Virus record (IMG/VR): IMGVR_UViG_3300008267_000221
Coordinates: 1-50,311 of that record
Reading direction: 5' to 3' (one strand)
DNA length: 50,311 nt
Origin: a virus
Part shown: piece after piece, positions 11,401 through 19,732 of the stretch
Position numbering within the stretch: the stretch's first letter is position 1
Layout: each line of letters starts with the position of its first letter
Translations under genes and position numbers: made by a program
Notes under the pieces: generated by a model
Seen by the model: only the letters and a program-made list of their open reading frames with translations
Told to the model about the DNA's origin: nothing
The model's database searches: none

Positions 11401-14400
11401 CCTTGAGTGATTTAATTCTGTCACCTTCTTCATTAAAGAATTCACCCCCTTCTTTTAAAATAACACTATTCTTAGAGAATACATCATTAAGTTCTGGTCT
11501 TTCTTTAACAAGTTCTTTTAATGTAGAAGCTTCATTAAATTCATTCTCAAATACAGAAGGTAGGTTGTTGTCTGAATAAGCTTGAATTCTCTTACCTTCA
11601 ACACCAAAGAATGTGTTCTCTTGATTAGGATTGGTTAATGTAACCACCATGTTTGATAACTTAGCAAGCTGAGAGTTGATTCCCAAAGTCTTACCAGTTA
11701 TAGTTCCTATCTCTTTTGTTTCTTTTATGTAAGCATATATTTGACCAACAGCTTCAGAGAAATCTTTCTTCTGCTTGTCTTTCATGCTATTATAAAGATT
11801 CATGTCTATTCCTATTCCAAGATCATTCAAGAAGCTAACCATTTGTTCAGCAATCTTAGGAGAAGCTTTTGGAAAGGATGGAGATTCTAAGTTAACATTA
11901 TATGTTTTAGTTTGTGGACTGTATTTGATGATAGACTTAGGAACTCTAGCAAGTGCCTTCATATTATCATACCATCCTTGTTCTATTTGTTTAGCAGCTG
12001 TAAACTGGTTAGCAGGAGCTGTATAAACAGAACCACCATCCATATATTGTATCACTGCATCAGGCTTTTGCTTTGTAAACACCTGCATCATATTAACAAA
12101 CAGTCTCCAATCTTCAGGAGTTTTTAGTTCGTTAAAGTTGATTGTACCATCAGCAATATTACCACCCAATCTTTGGAAAAATCTCTTATACGTAGGATCT
12201 TCATTAGAAAGTTCTGCAAGTTTACTAACTGCTTTACTAACCTTAGAAGTGTTAGAAAGCTTGTTTAAAACTGTAGCAAATGCTCTACTGAAGTTATTAA
12301 GTAGATATCCTTTGATAGAAGATATTCTTCTCTCAGGAAGTTTTGTAGGATCAGAGTGTTGTTGATTTTTAGGTAGCACCTCAGGAAGCGTAGCAAGGGT
12401 GATCTTGATAGCAAATGGTGAACTTTTCTTCCAGTCTGTAGTGAATGGGTCAGAAGTGTATTCTTTATTACTTACATTCTCATCATTGATATCTATTCTT
12501 TCATCTTCATTGAAGTTAATACCAAATGTACGCAATGCTTGTTTTGTTTTAGTTACAAGCATCTGCCATCTCTCTTCACCAAGCTCTTGGTATTTATTTT
12601 CTCTTTCATAAAACCCTTTGATGTAGTCAAATAACTCATTAGATGTTATCTTACTTATATCATACAATGATCTTTTATTCTGTCCAAATATATAGTTGGC
12701 TGCTCTTGAAAGCATGTCCTGCACATATTCAAACTTCTGTGTTTCTGTAAGTCCAGGGATTCTACTGTATTCAGCCATGCTATCAGCCCTAACAACATCT
12801 GACACCTTGAAATCTTTAAACTTACCTGATTCAATTGCTTTGAACAATTCATCCTTAAGAGATGGTTTCTGTCCAAAAGTTTTGAAGAAGTTTATAATGT
12901 TTCTAAAGAACTCTAATATTCTATCACTTAATGACTTAGCACGAATCTTTCCAGCTTGGAATAAACCAAAGTCATCCATGATTCTTTCCTTAATCTGCTT
13001 ATCAGTAGCTGTAGCATAGTTAAGAGTTTTACCAGTTTCTCTATCTACAAAGTCTTTACCTGAAGCTCTTTCTTGATCAAGGATAGCTTGTCTTTGTTCA
13101 GGAGTTAGGAATGCTTTCCATATACCCTCACCAAGTTCATGGTAAGGTGTAGATTTTAATCCTCCTTTATAAAACTTAATAAGTCCATTTTGGAATACAC
13201 CAAATGCTTGTTTATTATCATGTGTAGTAATAATGTTATCTAGCACTTCAAATGGAAGTCCTGGAGCATTCTGAGCATGGAATTCTTTAAATGCAGCTAT
13301 CTCAGCATCTGTTAATCTCTCTTCACCAACATCAACTCCCACTCTTTGATACTCATCATCAGGAGCAGATGTGTTATTTGGATTGTATTTACCTGGTTCA
13401 GTAGGTTTATTGGCTACATATTCTTTTACAACTTTTTCTATTTCTAGTATATCAAAATACGGTCGTCCTTTATCATCTCTCCAATCCTTATTTTTAAAGT
13501 ACATTTTTGCCACACTTTCATTACTGGTATGTCTTGAACCAACCTGACCATTCAACATGTGCCAGAAAGCTGTGTCTGTCTGATCATCTATATCATTAAG
13601 AACTTTAGTCAAAGTTTCTACACTCTCATATGGATCAATCTTCTGTACTTTACTGACAGGAGCCTCAGCAGGCTTACCTTCTAAAGCAGCTAGTTCTGCA
13701 TCATATTTAGCATTGATTTTATTTCCTTTTAGTAAACTCCCTATATTAGCTATTAGTTTATTATCTGTACTTAACCCTTTTTTAATATAAGATTCTACTA
13801 TATTTTTATATTCTTTATTTGCTTCTTGTAAAGTTTCTTCTGCTCTTATTTCCCATGTATCAAATCCTTGTGGTACTTTTTTATTTTCTTTTTTAGCTTC
13901 TAAAAAACCCTTCACAGTTTGTAGTTTTCCAATAATTGAACCTATAAAATGAGCAGTATAATTATTTCTTTCTGATTCTGCTATTCTCATTTGTTGTTCT
14001 GCATTTACATTAAGTTGTGGAGAACTTAAATCAATAGCAGTTAAATTTAAACCAATAGCATCTTTTAACTCTTCTTGTCTTCTTCTTTCTATATCAGCTT
14101 TCTTAGCTTCTATATCAGAAACAGGAGCTGTTGATAAAGAAGCTAATTTATATATCAAATCTTTATTTGATGTAGACTGTATAGATTTTCTTATTGCTTC
14201 TGTTGGACGAATATTTGCATTTGTTTCACCAGAGAAAGTTTTACCTTCAGCTGAAGTGATAGAAAGTATATCTCCAGATGAAGAAACTAAAAAATTATAA
14301 GTAGCTGCTTTTGCACCAATTCCTCCTTTACCAATAATTCTATAATTATCACCTTCTTTAGAAAGACTATTGATTGTTAGTTTGATGTCATCTTTAGAAT

Positions 14401-17400
14401 CAACACCAGAGAAGTTTACAACAAATCCTTCTTGATTTACATCTGCTCCTTTTTTATTATCTTTTGTTTTGTCTATAATGACATCTAAAAATAGTCCAGT
14501 ATTTTTAGTATCATTATATACAGAATCTGGAAGAGCTTTTATTTTATTTTCAAGTTCTTTATTAGAAACAGGAGCTGTAGGAGCTGGTGTTACAGTAGCT
14601 TGAGACTTTTTTAACTCTTTTAACTCTTTCTCAAGTTCTGCTATTTGTTTTTCTGATGCAACTATAGCAGCGTTACTATCTGTATTACCTATGAACTCAT
14701 TTAATGTCTTGATTCTAGATTCAATTGATTTAATCTTATCTTCAACTGTTTGTGTAGCTGTAGGTTGTACAGCTGGGGCTGCAGGAGCAGCTTGTTGTAA
14801 TTTCTTTAATTCAAGAACAAGCTTGTTAGCTACAAATGTAGAAACCAATTCAATATCATCAGCTGAAGGATCAAATGCATTAGATGCTTTTAATGCTGGA
14901 ATAATAGCTTCATTTAAAAGCTTATCGTTCTTAGCAACTTTATTGATAGTATCATTTTGTATAACTTCAACAGAGATGTTACCATCTTTGTCAACAGTTC
15001 CTGTAAAGTCAACTGGTCCTGAGTTAAACTCTGTAAATGTATTCTTTGTCTTACCATCCATTTTGAATGTTCCTAACATGTCTGTAGCTGTAGGAGTGGT
15101 GGCTGTTACTGCAGGAGCAGGTTTAACCACTGGAACTACAGGGAATTCAAAATCAATAAGCGTAGCATATTTCTGTTTGAAAGAATATGGACGTAATGTT
15201 GAAGGTTTATCAAGAGTGGTGGTTAGAGGAGTGTTAGCTGTATTTCTAGCTGAACCATCTGGGTTCTTAGAAGCTAATAGGTATGATTGGTAGTTCTTCC
15301 ATTCAATCTCTTGAAGACTTCCATCCTTGTATGTAAACTCATAGAACGGAGCACTGAACTTCTTAGATAGGGTGAAGTTGTTTGTATTGTGGTAGGTGTT
15401 AGTTAATTGTTCTGTGATTTCTTTCTCTCTGTTTGCTATATCATTAATTGCATATCTCTTACCACCTAAAAAGATCTCAGCTGATTTAGCATCTATGAAC
15501 ATCTGGTTAGAACCAGCTTTTGTAACTGCTCCTTTGGTACGTAGATATAGAACATTCTGTAAGTATTCTGCATATTTAGGATTGATGTCCTTTGTCTTCA
15601 AGAACTCATCACTCATAGCTTTTATCACTTGATAAACATTCTGAGCTTTCTCTTTTCCAAGAACAGCATTCTTCAAGAAGAATAATGTATCACCGTATTG
15701 AATTACAGGAGTTCCTTTAGGAAACTGTATGTTCTTTCCTTGATGATATACATTACCATCTACAGGAACTATAACCAGTCCTTGTTGTCTAGATATTTTA
15801 TTCTCAGGAATAACAATATCTCCTACATGGTTTCTTTCATATTTACCATTAACCTTAGGGGTTTCAATAGCAATACCTCTTGAGATGTTGAACTTATAGG
15901 TTTTAATTGTTGTTCCTGCATCTTTGAATAACTGCTCTCTTTTAATCCTCCAAGCTTTAGAATAAGCTTCAAATGCTTCTTTCTCTCCAGTTCTAAATCT
16001 AGGAATACGGTTACCATCTTTATCTGTACCTTTGTAGTAGATATCAGTGGTAGGCATGGTTTGGAATATCACCTTACTAACATCAACAGGTTGTCCCACT
16101 TCACCAAGTCTTTCACCATTCTTATCTATGAAATAGTTCTTTCCACCATCTTGTTCTATAAAAACTTGAGCTACTAATCCTTCATCTACATTTGTAGATT
16201 GAGACATATCCTCTCCATTATAAGAAAGAGCTGTAAGCCCCTCAAGTCCAAGAACTTTCTCTTGGTTAGGGGTTACAAGAAATGCTCTAAGATTTTCTCT
16301 GTTCTTAAAGTTCTTAGCGTTGTTCAAAAACTCTCTAGAGTTTCTAACATGTGTAGCATCTTGAGATACATCTTCTTTTTCAGTTTCAGATGTACCAGCA
16401 GCAAAGAACTCAGCAGCACTTTTTAATTTACCTTCAGGTATTGAAGAGATACCAACTTCTTCTTCAGGAGTACCATTATCACCAGATGCTAGTTCTATCT
16501 GTGTGATTTGTTTTTCTATCTTCTCAGAATCCTTCTTTATCTCAAGAGCTTCAGCCTCAGCCTTTGCTTCTTCTTCTGTAAGTTTATTGTTCTGTTCTTT
16601 CTGACTTTTGTAAACTCTATCAATATTATTTGTAACAATACCAACCACTTCATCAAGAGCACTGTCACTGTTTATACCAAATAGTCTCCTGAAGAAAGTT
16701 TTAAGATTGTCAACAAAGTTTTCCCATACACTTCTTTGTGTGTTCTTATATGGAATAGTGTCAAGATATCTCTGGAAATCTCTATTTGAAAGAGCCTCTG
16801 TAGCAAATTCTTCTATATCCTTAAATGCATAAAACTCTCCATTTTTTAAAAGACCGTTGTTTGCATACTTATTCTCATCATTTTTAAAATGTTCTTGAAC
16901 AAATTTAAATAATGGTTCAAGTTCTTTATGGAAAGGATCACTTTTATCAAGTAGTGCATATACAGTGAGGTCATGTCCTATTTCATGAAGCATTACATAC
17001 TCAACAGGCATTGTAACTCCTTCATAATCATCAGAATTATATTCGTAGTTTATTGTACTAACAGATGCTGTTGGACTTGAAAGATTAGTTTTAGATATCC
17101 CAGGAACATTAAGTGTTCTATCTCCAAGAATAATCTTAGAGTTCCTGTCTGTATACTTCATGAACTGAGCAGCAAGTTCCTTCTCCATAGTTGTAGCAAA
17201 TGGAGATTCTGTTATCTTCTTGAGAACTTCATACTTACTTTGCTCACCTTCACCATACTGACTTACAAGATCATCATATGTTCTTTTATCTCCCTTAAAA
17301 GGAAGTCTACTTTGAGCTTGCCAATTTTTACCACCTTTAGTTTTTTGTGTAGGAGTAGTTCTGAACTTTTTACCTTCTTCGTTAAATTCTTTTCTTTCTC

Positions 17401-19723
17401 CTGTCTCATCAAATTTACCAGGATTGTCTGTCATTTCTCTATATTCATCCAAGAATTGTCTTCTTCTTAAAGACATTTCCACAACATCCTTAAGACTTTG
17501 TTTAACATCAGGAGTTGATATAGGATCGCCATTCTTATCAAGTTCATTTAATTGAGAAGCTAATGCTGTAGATGAGTCACTAGATAATTCAGAATCAATA
17601 ATACTTTGTACATCTATTCCTTTATTAAGTGCAGTTGTTGAAACCTCAGGAATACGAAGATCATAGTCAGCCACTTTACTAGCTGCATATACTATCTTAT
17701 CTATAACTGCAGGAGAATACTTTCTTTGTTGTTTACCATTCTCATCTAATACTGGAATTCCTTTTTCATCTGTTATTATTTGACCAGAGAATCTTAGATT
17801 AGTAGATTTATATATTTGTTCTGTATTCTTAGCTACTCTCTCAAAGTTAGAAAGTCTTTTTTGATAAGATTGCACTGTATCATTTATGTTAGCAAGACCT
17901 TGTTGTTTAAGCGAAGCTAGTCCTTGATCTGTTCCACCATTTTGTCTAAGTTCCTGAAGGTCTTCCATCACCATATCAAACCTACCATACTTGATTCTTG
18001 GAGCAAGATAGTTATGCATCATATCTGCATTAAGATCCATTGCTTCAAGTTTATCTCCTTGCATGATAGCATTTTGTTGTTGTTCTTGTAAAACAACACC
18101 TCTATTAGCTGAAGCAAGTCTATCTTTAAATGAATCTCTAAATGTAGGAGCATTATTAAGACCATCTACAAACTGTTGTGTATTACTCTTTAATGCTCTA
18201 GCTTCTCTAATATTTCCTCTAGCTTGCATCAATCCACCTGTAAGACCACCAAGAATAAAACTTTCCCAACCTTCTTTAGAATTAAAAGCACCTACACCTT
18301 CACCTTTTTCATTTTCACCAACTGCTCCATGTAAAAATCCATCAACCCAAACATCTGCAGCTTTTGATTGATATGCTTTATTGTAATAATTCTGTGTACC
18401 AGTTTGTACTATTTGCTGTACACTTTCTTGGAATGCTTCTTTAGGATCAAATACATATTTAGAAACTCTTCCAGATCTATCTATTATTTTACCAAATAAT
18501 GTTTTAGGCCCAGGCTTAGTGATATATTTACCTTCTTTTAATAGCACTTCTTCTGTTTGTCCAAGAAGACTATTTGCAGCTTGTTTTTCTGCAGAGTAAC
18601 TAGAACCTATTAGTTTAGGAAGTTGTGCATATTCTGTTATACCAAGAACTGCAAGGTTTGCAAGAAATGATGTTTTACCTACAGACTCAGAATATTTATC
18701 TATCTTGTTAAGATCTTCTCCTATGGGATCTTCCCCATTGTGACTATCTTTCCATTGTTGAATTAAATTATCTCTGAATTGTTTTTGTGCTTGTAATGCT
18801 TCAAAAGACGATTCTCCTGCAGAAGAATATACTGCAATTGCAGTTCTTCTAGCAGCTTCTCCAAATTTAGAAAACTGGTTAGTTGTTTGAGCAATCTTTG
18901 CTAGTTCAGAAGCTTTAGTTGTTACATCAGCAATAGATGATATTTCTCTTTCAAGTATTGCAGCAGCTTCAATATTTTTTCCAGAAGAAAAAGCTCTTGC
19001 TGTATTTCTTAATAAAGGAGTGAATATTTTAAATGCTTGAGAAGCTTCAGCTGCAGTAGCTCCTTCAGCAGCTAATCCACCAAGAACTGCCCCTGTACCT
19101 TTAAGAGCAGCGTTAGCAATATTACCTGATAACATTGCACCTACAGCAAATCCTGAATTCTTAATTAATTTGTCAAATAAGAAATTTGTTTTAAACCAGT
19201 TATCTGTAGAATACCATGCAGCATTTTTCTCTACATTAGTATAGTAGTTTGGTAACCAGTTTTGATCAACTTCATTATTGTATTCATCCAAACCTCTCAT
19301 CACCTCATTATCCCATATATCAGCAAGTCTTCCAGAGAAGGGAGCTTTAGCTGCACCATATAACATACCAAATCCACCAGCCACTGTTGTAGCTGCTAGA
19401 TTAAGTCCTTTAAGAACACCATTAGTTGCTTTATCCAAATTAGACTGAGCATATGCTTTTTGATCTTCTATATCTATGATATTAGCATCATATGTAGCAT
19501 ATCTTCTATTACCATAAAGTTCAGCTGCTGAAACAGTTGGTAACATTTTTGATACAACAGGTCCTTTTCCAAATATAGGATCAACCTCAGCTTGTCTTAA
19601 ATTACCACCACTTGTAAGAGGAGCATAATCAGAAGGAACTGGTGTAGCAGGATTATCTAGAACAGGAAGTGCTTTCTGAGTATTTGCTAAAATTGGATTT
19701 AAATTTTTATCAAAATCTGGCAT
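5483..19723 (-). CDS. Giant crAss-like virion RNA polymerase polyprotein with zincin and AlkB-like domains
   Basis: This 4,746-residue protein is the crAss-like virion RNA polymerase, a single-chain enzyme with double-psi beta-barrels that is injected to transcribe early genes. The catalytic DFDID motif is at residues 3553-3557, preceded by RIPTQAMSS, which parallels the RxPTLH and DFDGD segments of cellular beta-prime subunits. Other modules are visible. A zincin-like HEIGH is at 913-917. A second, degenerate HELGE is at 2195-2199. Pro/Ala/Thr-rich linkers lie around 1535, 1650, 1718, 1866, 2021 and 4425, several containing APVS. A C-terminal 2-oxoglutarate/Fe(II) dioxygenase of AlkB type has HRD at 4573-4575, HH at 4638-4639, and R4666 and R4672 in YRITLTFR. 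It starts nine bases after the 869-residue gene. DFDID makes the polymerase call firm; the extra domains are motif-level calls, and possible proteolytic processing is inference. Confidence 0.9.
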   Translation of the reverse strand: MPDFDKNLNPILANTQKALPVLDNPATPVPSDYAPLTSGGNLRQAEVDPIFGKGPVVSKMLPTVSAAELYGNRRYATYDANIIDIEDQKAYAQSNLDKATNGVLKGLNLAATTVAGGFGMLYGAAKAPFSGRLADIWDNEVMRGLDEYNNEVDQNWLPNYYTNVEKNAAWYSTDNWFKTNFLFDKLIKNSGFAVGAMLSGNIANAALKGTGAVLGGLAAEGATAAEASQAFKIFTPLLRNTARAFSSGKNIEAAAILEREISSIADVTTKASELAKIAQTTNQFSKFGEAARRTAIAVYSSAGESSFEALQAQKQFRDNLIQQWKDSHNGEDPIGEDLNKIDKYSESVGKTSFLANLAVLGITEYAQLPKLIGSSYSAEKQAANSLLGQTEEVLLKEGKYITKPGPKTLFGKIIDRSGRVSKYVFDPKEAFQESVQQIVQTGTQNYYNKAYQSKAADVWVDGFLHGAVGENEKGEGVGAFNSKEGWESFILGGLTGGLMQARGNIREARALKSNTQQFVDGLNNAPTFRDSFKDRLASANRGVVLQEQQQNAIMQGDKLEAMDLNADMMHNYLAPRIKYGRFDMVMEDLQELRQNGGTDQGLASLKQQGLANINDTVQSYQKRLSNFERVAKNTEQIYKSTNLRFSGQIITDEKGIPVLDENGKQQRKYSPAVIDKIVYAASKVADYDLRIPEVSTTALNKGIDVQSIIDSELSSDSSTALASQLNELDKNGDPISTPDVKQSLKDVVEMSLRRRQFLDEYREMTDNPGKFDETGERKEFNEEGKKFRTTPTQKTKGGKNWQAQSRLPFKGDKRTYDDLVSQYGEGEQSKYEVLKKITESPFATTMEKELAAQFMKYTDRNSKIILGDRTLNVPGISKTNLSSPTASVSTINYEYNSDDYEGVTMPVEYVMLHEIGHDLTVYALLDKSDPFHKELEPLFKFVQEHFKNDENKYANNGLLKNGEFYAFKDIEEFATEALSNRDFQRYLDTIPYKNTQRSVWENFVDNLKTFFRRLFGINSDSALDEVVGIVTNNIDRVYKSQKEQNNKLTEEEAKAEAEALEIKKDSEKIEKQITQIELASGDNGTPEEEVGISSIPEGKLKSAAEFFAAGTSETEKEDVSQDATHVRNSREFLNNAKNFKNRENLRAFLVTPNQEKVLGLEGLTALSYNGEDMSQSTNVDEGLVAQVFIEQDGGKNYFIDKNGERLGEVGQPVDVSKVIFQTMPTTDIYYKGTDKDGNRIPRFRTGEKEAFEAYSKAWRIKREQLFKDAGTTIKTYKFNISRGIAIETPKVNGKYERNHVGDIVIPENKISRQQGLVIVPVDGNVYHQGKNIQFPKGTPVIQYGDTLFFLKNAVLGKEKAQNVYQVIKAMSDEFLKTKDINPKYAEYLQNVLYLRTKGAVTKAGSNQMFIDAKSAEIFLGGKRYAINDIANREKEITEQLTNTYHNTNNFTLSKKFSAPFYEFTYKDGSLQEIEWKNYQSYLLASKNPDGSARNTANTPLTTTLDKPSTLRPYSFKQKYATLIDFEFPVVPVVKPAPAVTATTPTATDMLGTFKMDGKTKNTFTEFNSGPVDFTGTVDKDGNISVEVIQNDTINKVAKNDKLLNEAIIPALKASNAFDPSADDIELVSTFVANKLVLELKKLQQAAPAAPAVQPTATQTVEDKIKSIESRIKTLNEFIGNTDSNAAIVASEKQIAELEKELKELKKSQATVTPAPTAPVSNKELENKIKALPDSVYNDTKNTGLFLDVIIDKTKDNKKGADVNQEGFVVNFSGVDSKDDIKLTINSLSKEGDNYRIIGKGGIGAKAATYNFLVSSSGDILSITSAEGKTFSGETNANIRPTEAIRKSIQSTSNKDLIYKLASLSTAPVSDIEAKKADIERRRQEELKDAIGLNLTAIDLSSPQLNVNAEQQMRIAESERNNYTAHFIGSIIGKLQTVKGFLEAKKENKKVPQGFDTWEIRAEETLQEANKEYKNIVESYIKKGLSTDNKLIANIGSLLKGNKINAKYDAELAALEGKPAEAPVSKVQKIDPYESVETLTKVLNDIDDQTDTAFWHMLNGQVGSRHTSNESVAKMYFKNKDWRDDKGRPYFDILEIEKVVKEYVANKPTEPGKYNPNNTSAPDDEYQRVGVDVGEERLTDAEIAAFKEFHAQNAPGLPFEVLDNIITTHDNKQAFGVFQNGLIKFYKGGLKSTPYHELGEGIWKAFLTPEQRQAILDQERASGKDFVDRETGKTLNYATATDKQIKERIMDDFGLFQAGKIRAKSLSDRILEFFRNIINFFKTFGQKPSLKDELFKAIESGKFKDFKVSDVVRADSMAEYSRIPGLTETQKFEYVQDMLSRAANYIFGQNKRSLYDISKITSNELFDYIKGFYERENKYQELGEERWQMLVTKTKQALRTFGINFNEDERIDINDENVSNKEYTSDPFTTDWKKSSPFAIKITLATLPEVLPKNQQHSDPTKLPERRISSIKGYLLNNFSRAFATVLNKLSNTSKVSKAVSKLAELSNEDPTYKRFFQRLGGNIADGTINFNELKTPEDWRLFVNMMQVFTKQKPDAVIQYMDGGSVYTAPANQFTAAKQIEQGWYDNMKALARVPKSIIKYSPQTKTYNVNLESPSFPKASPKIAEQMVSFLNDLGIGIDMNLYNSMKDKQKKDFSEAVGQIYAYIKETKEIGTITGKTLGINSQLAKLSNMVVTLTNPNQENTFFGVEGKRIQAYSDNNLPSVFENEFNEASTLKELVKERPELNDVFSKNSVILKEGGEFFNEEGDRIKSLKVSYIQGTKNLNNNKGTTTAKLTLGNRFTQELNQNLNGNYYVLVPADSSTEWMINLGNHISFSDVASGRAVNKINKIFKGYLIDDIALALDGRNQKNVGNKSKELRFFKDFLSEKDVNGEERSEVLLGINEMIEQGRTLDDITEFISEKENAEMINNAIQKFINDTVAESKQLLSENGETFINVEDKLAYPNLNNDFTSNKDVNINKNAMTEKNLDDVLFFANANYIMNNIEMHKLLFGDPYQFAVKKDGSLDETKRIKSFLSPRRTTFDSPEFNTFLNNYYNTVDNIELEEGELGYHNHDSFTNTVTIADTEASTELYPENFKVADAASWLKDNTYREVKLKNGQWSTEAENWHQWQMAYTRQNLPGYEYKSEALKKRDEKLVKTPEPEFVTEILKPIVSGVKADSTNINLVLDKFSQMPLYYKAVQGTNLGKLYEKMWKENVGYVIMESGRKVGAVKLHNLYNEDGTFNEQPFAQDTMVKVPWKSYGIQVENSFENPKDQTRGSQLTKLSSLDLFNNGEASEDARREYQRNKNVLDKMHENAYNELLNKLGIEDLGTSFKMVDPSAISKTLEGEMLRRAMSENGIDTIQLNEDKQFPIPFEASPVYQQIRSILYSMVNKSLISPKVNGAPHVQVPVTMWEKSGEGRGLAIKEEKGYRKITSAEYNALSADQKKKVVMTDRTLKFYEKDKNGNVQPCEIMLPHWFKERLNKKRFPNDEALLKYLNGTPEGKSILRGIGFRIPTQAMSSTEVFIVKGFLPKSMGYSVVVPAEITAKTGSDFDIDKLNMYLKSTYIDKNGDIRLVRLMEDEAKTKEFFSGVFDEKLEKKKVNKAELLEATQILAYGLEDPNNLVDKYADILDPILEGAEDSSEYEQKVMDELSKLGDANLQSALKEKFVKNMYKKALENEYYDSLEKMILLPENFDRLVAPIGDGGLKNVAKKLDKLRNEDESKIVNRLLNRNYMTSLRNSFVMAKKWVGIAAVNITGQSVTQKSKVYIDPAKFELVSKFDREILGDGKILLPHNTIKIGENEYISISGNKTADGKEYISDRLSGYATAFVDVAKDPYIMKIIRSNSIVSTFMFLERIGAGEKAIEFLNQPIITEYLKYIDSIGKTGLFSKMDGDVVRAMFPTTSAALASTSINMDNLTKNIEDYANQSLTPEQNAEQQKIFNEFLKYAKMAQYNFKLTQATNYDTTKFTSGDTMFRKKYRTIEAQKTNIFSSVSKILNSTFMGQQAKLIDKSMEGMGAILKLEQPEIRDITDQVLEKYASQEYMSDDDYEKMGNKIKASFLDYVIQIKSGINNDIKTLLVDSTSSIDVQLAEAKKKYPEMKLLKELTTESSQRMNGAKTIKLMANNRGDAMDENMYIEMMRELKEVDIQLYNNIVTAAILQGTYQSSVSIRNIIPIEDFSARIAPIINKLANTEDVKAFSKGAFQRNNWKDETVVPTLERIRFIPMTDQNGNELDPVGEQVDKYGDHVADIYRYVSPMFPDQILNTKSIERKILKLHPNYYRIAIDNDFIKVPRVITSTKDNQKVDMVTGLTITDQSYKDRKAKNDLSLYDYFGYEKVKDELGNPLVTENGEYIYKLINLYGDGQYASEYHLDGQPSPIDNGTIKIDNEIPNKDLFQYFAPKVEEKVLPSQPVQQAPTAAPVSEESKIETPVPGVENISNSGLTVEQSNQFIDILQPQILNQAYVENKAKTANMMFSFGLRWAKNIPNESEKSEQAKNLGKPRPNRKAIKSKEGMTYGYYTTDQNNQALPSIKELQPIMDFIQSKLGIDMSNYDAMLGNIYDDSSFIHQHRDTTESVTAEGYPVIVLNLGANGHLEYDKDVKSTYASYKKSGQLDLANGGIYAFGINGENRFTFHHRIGSGLESANPLNPLTLPNGQTLTNYRITLTFRRASDLEQGMSKSPERISQPTQTEKLVTSAKISTPSGKLKLKDGKEYLISDINSELLKSIGYKPAEIGKLLKSIC

Positions 19724-19732
19724 AGTGTTTTT

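Noticed and set aside
14691-15293. A 200-residue plus-strand open frame
   Set aside because: It lies wholly opposite the polymerase gene, within the Pro/Ala/Thr-linker region where reverse frames stay open; it has no start context or family features.
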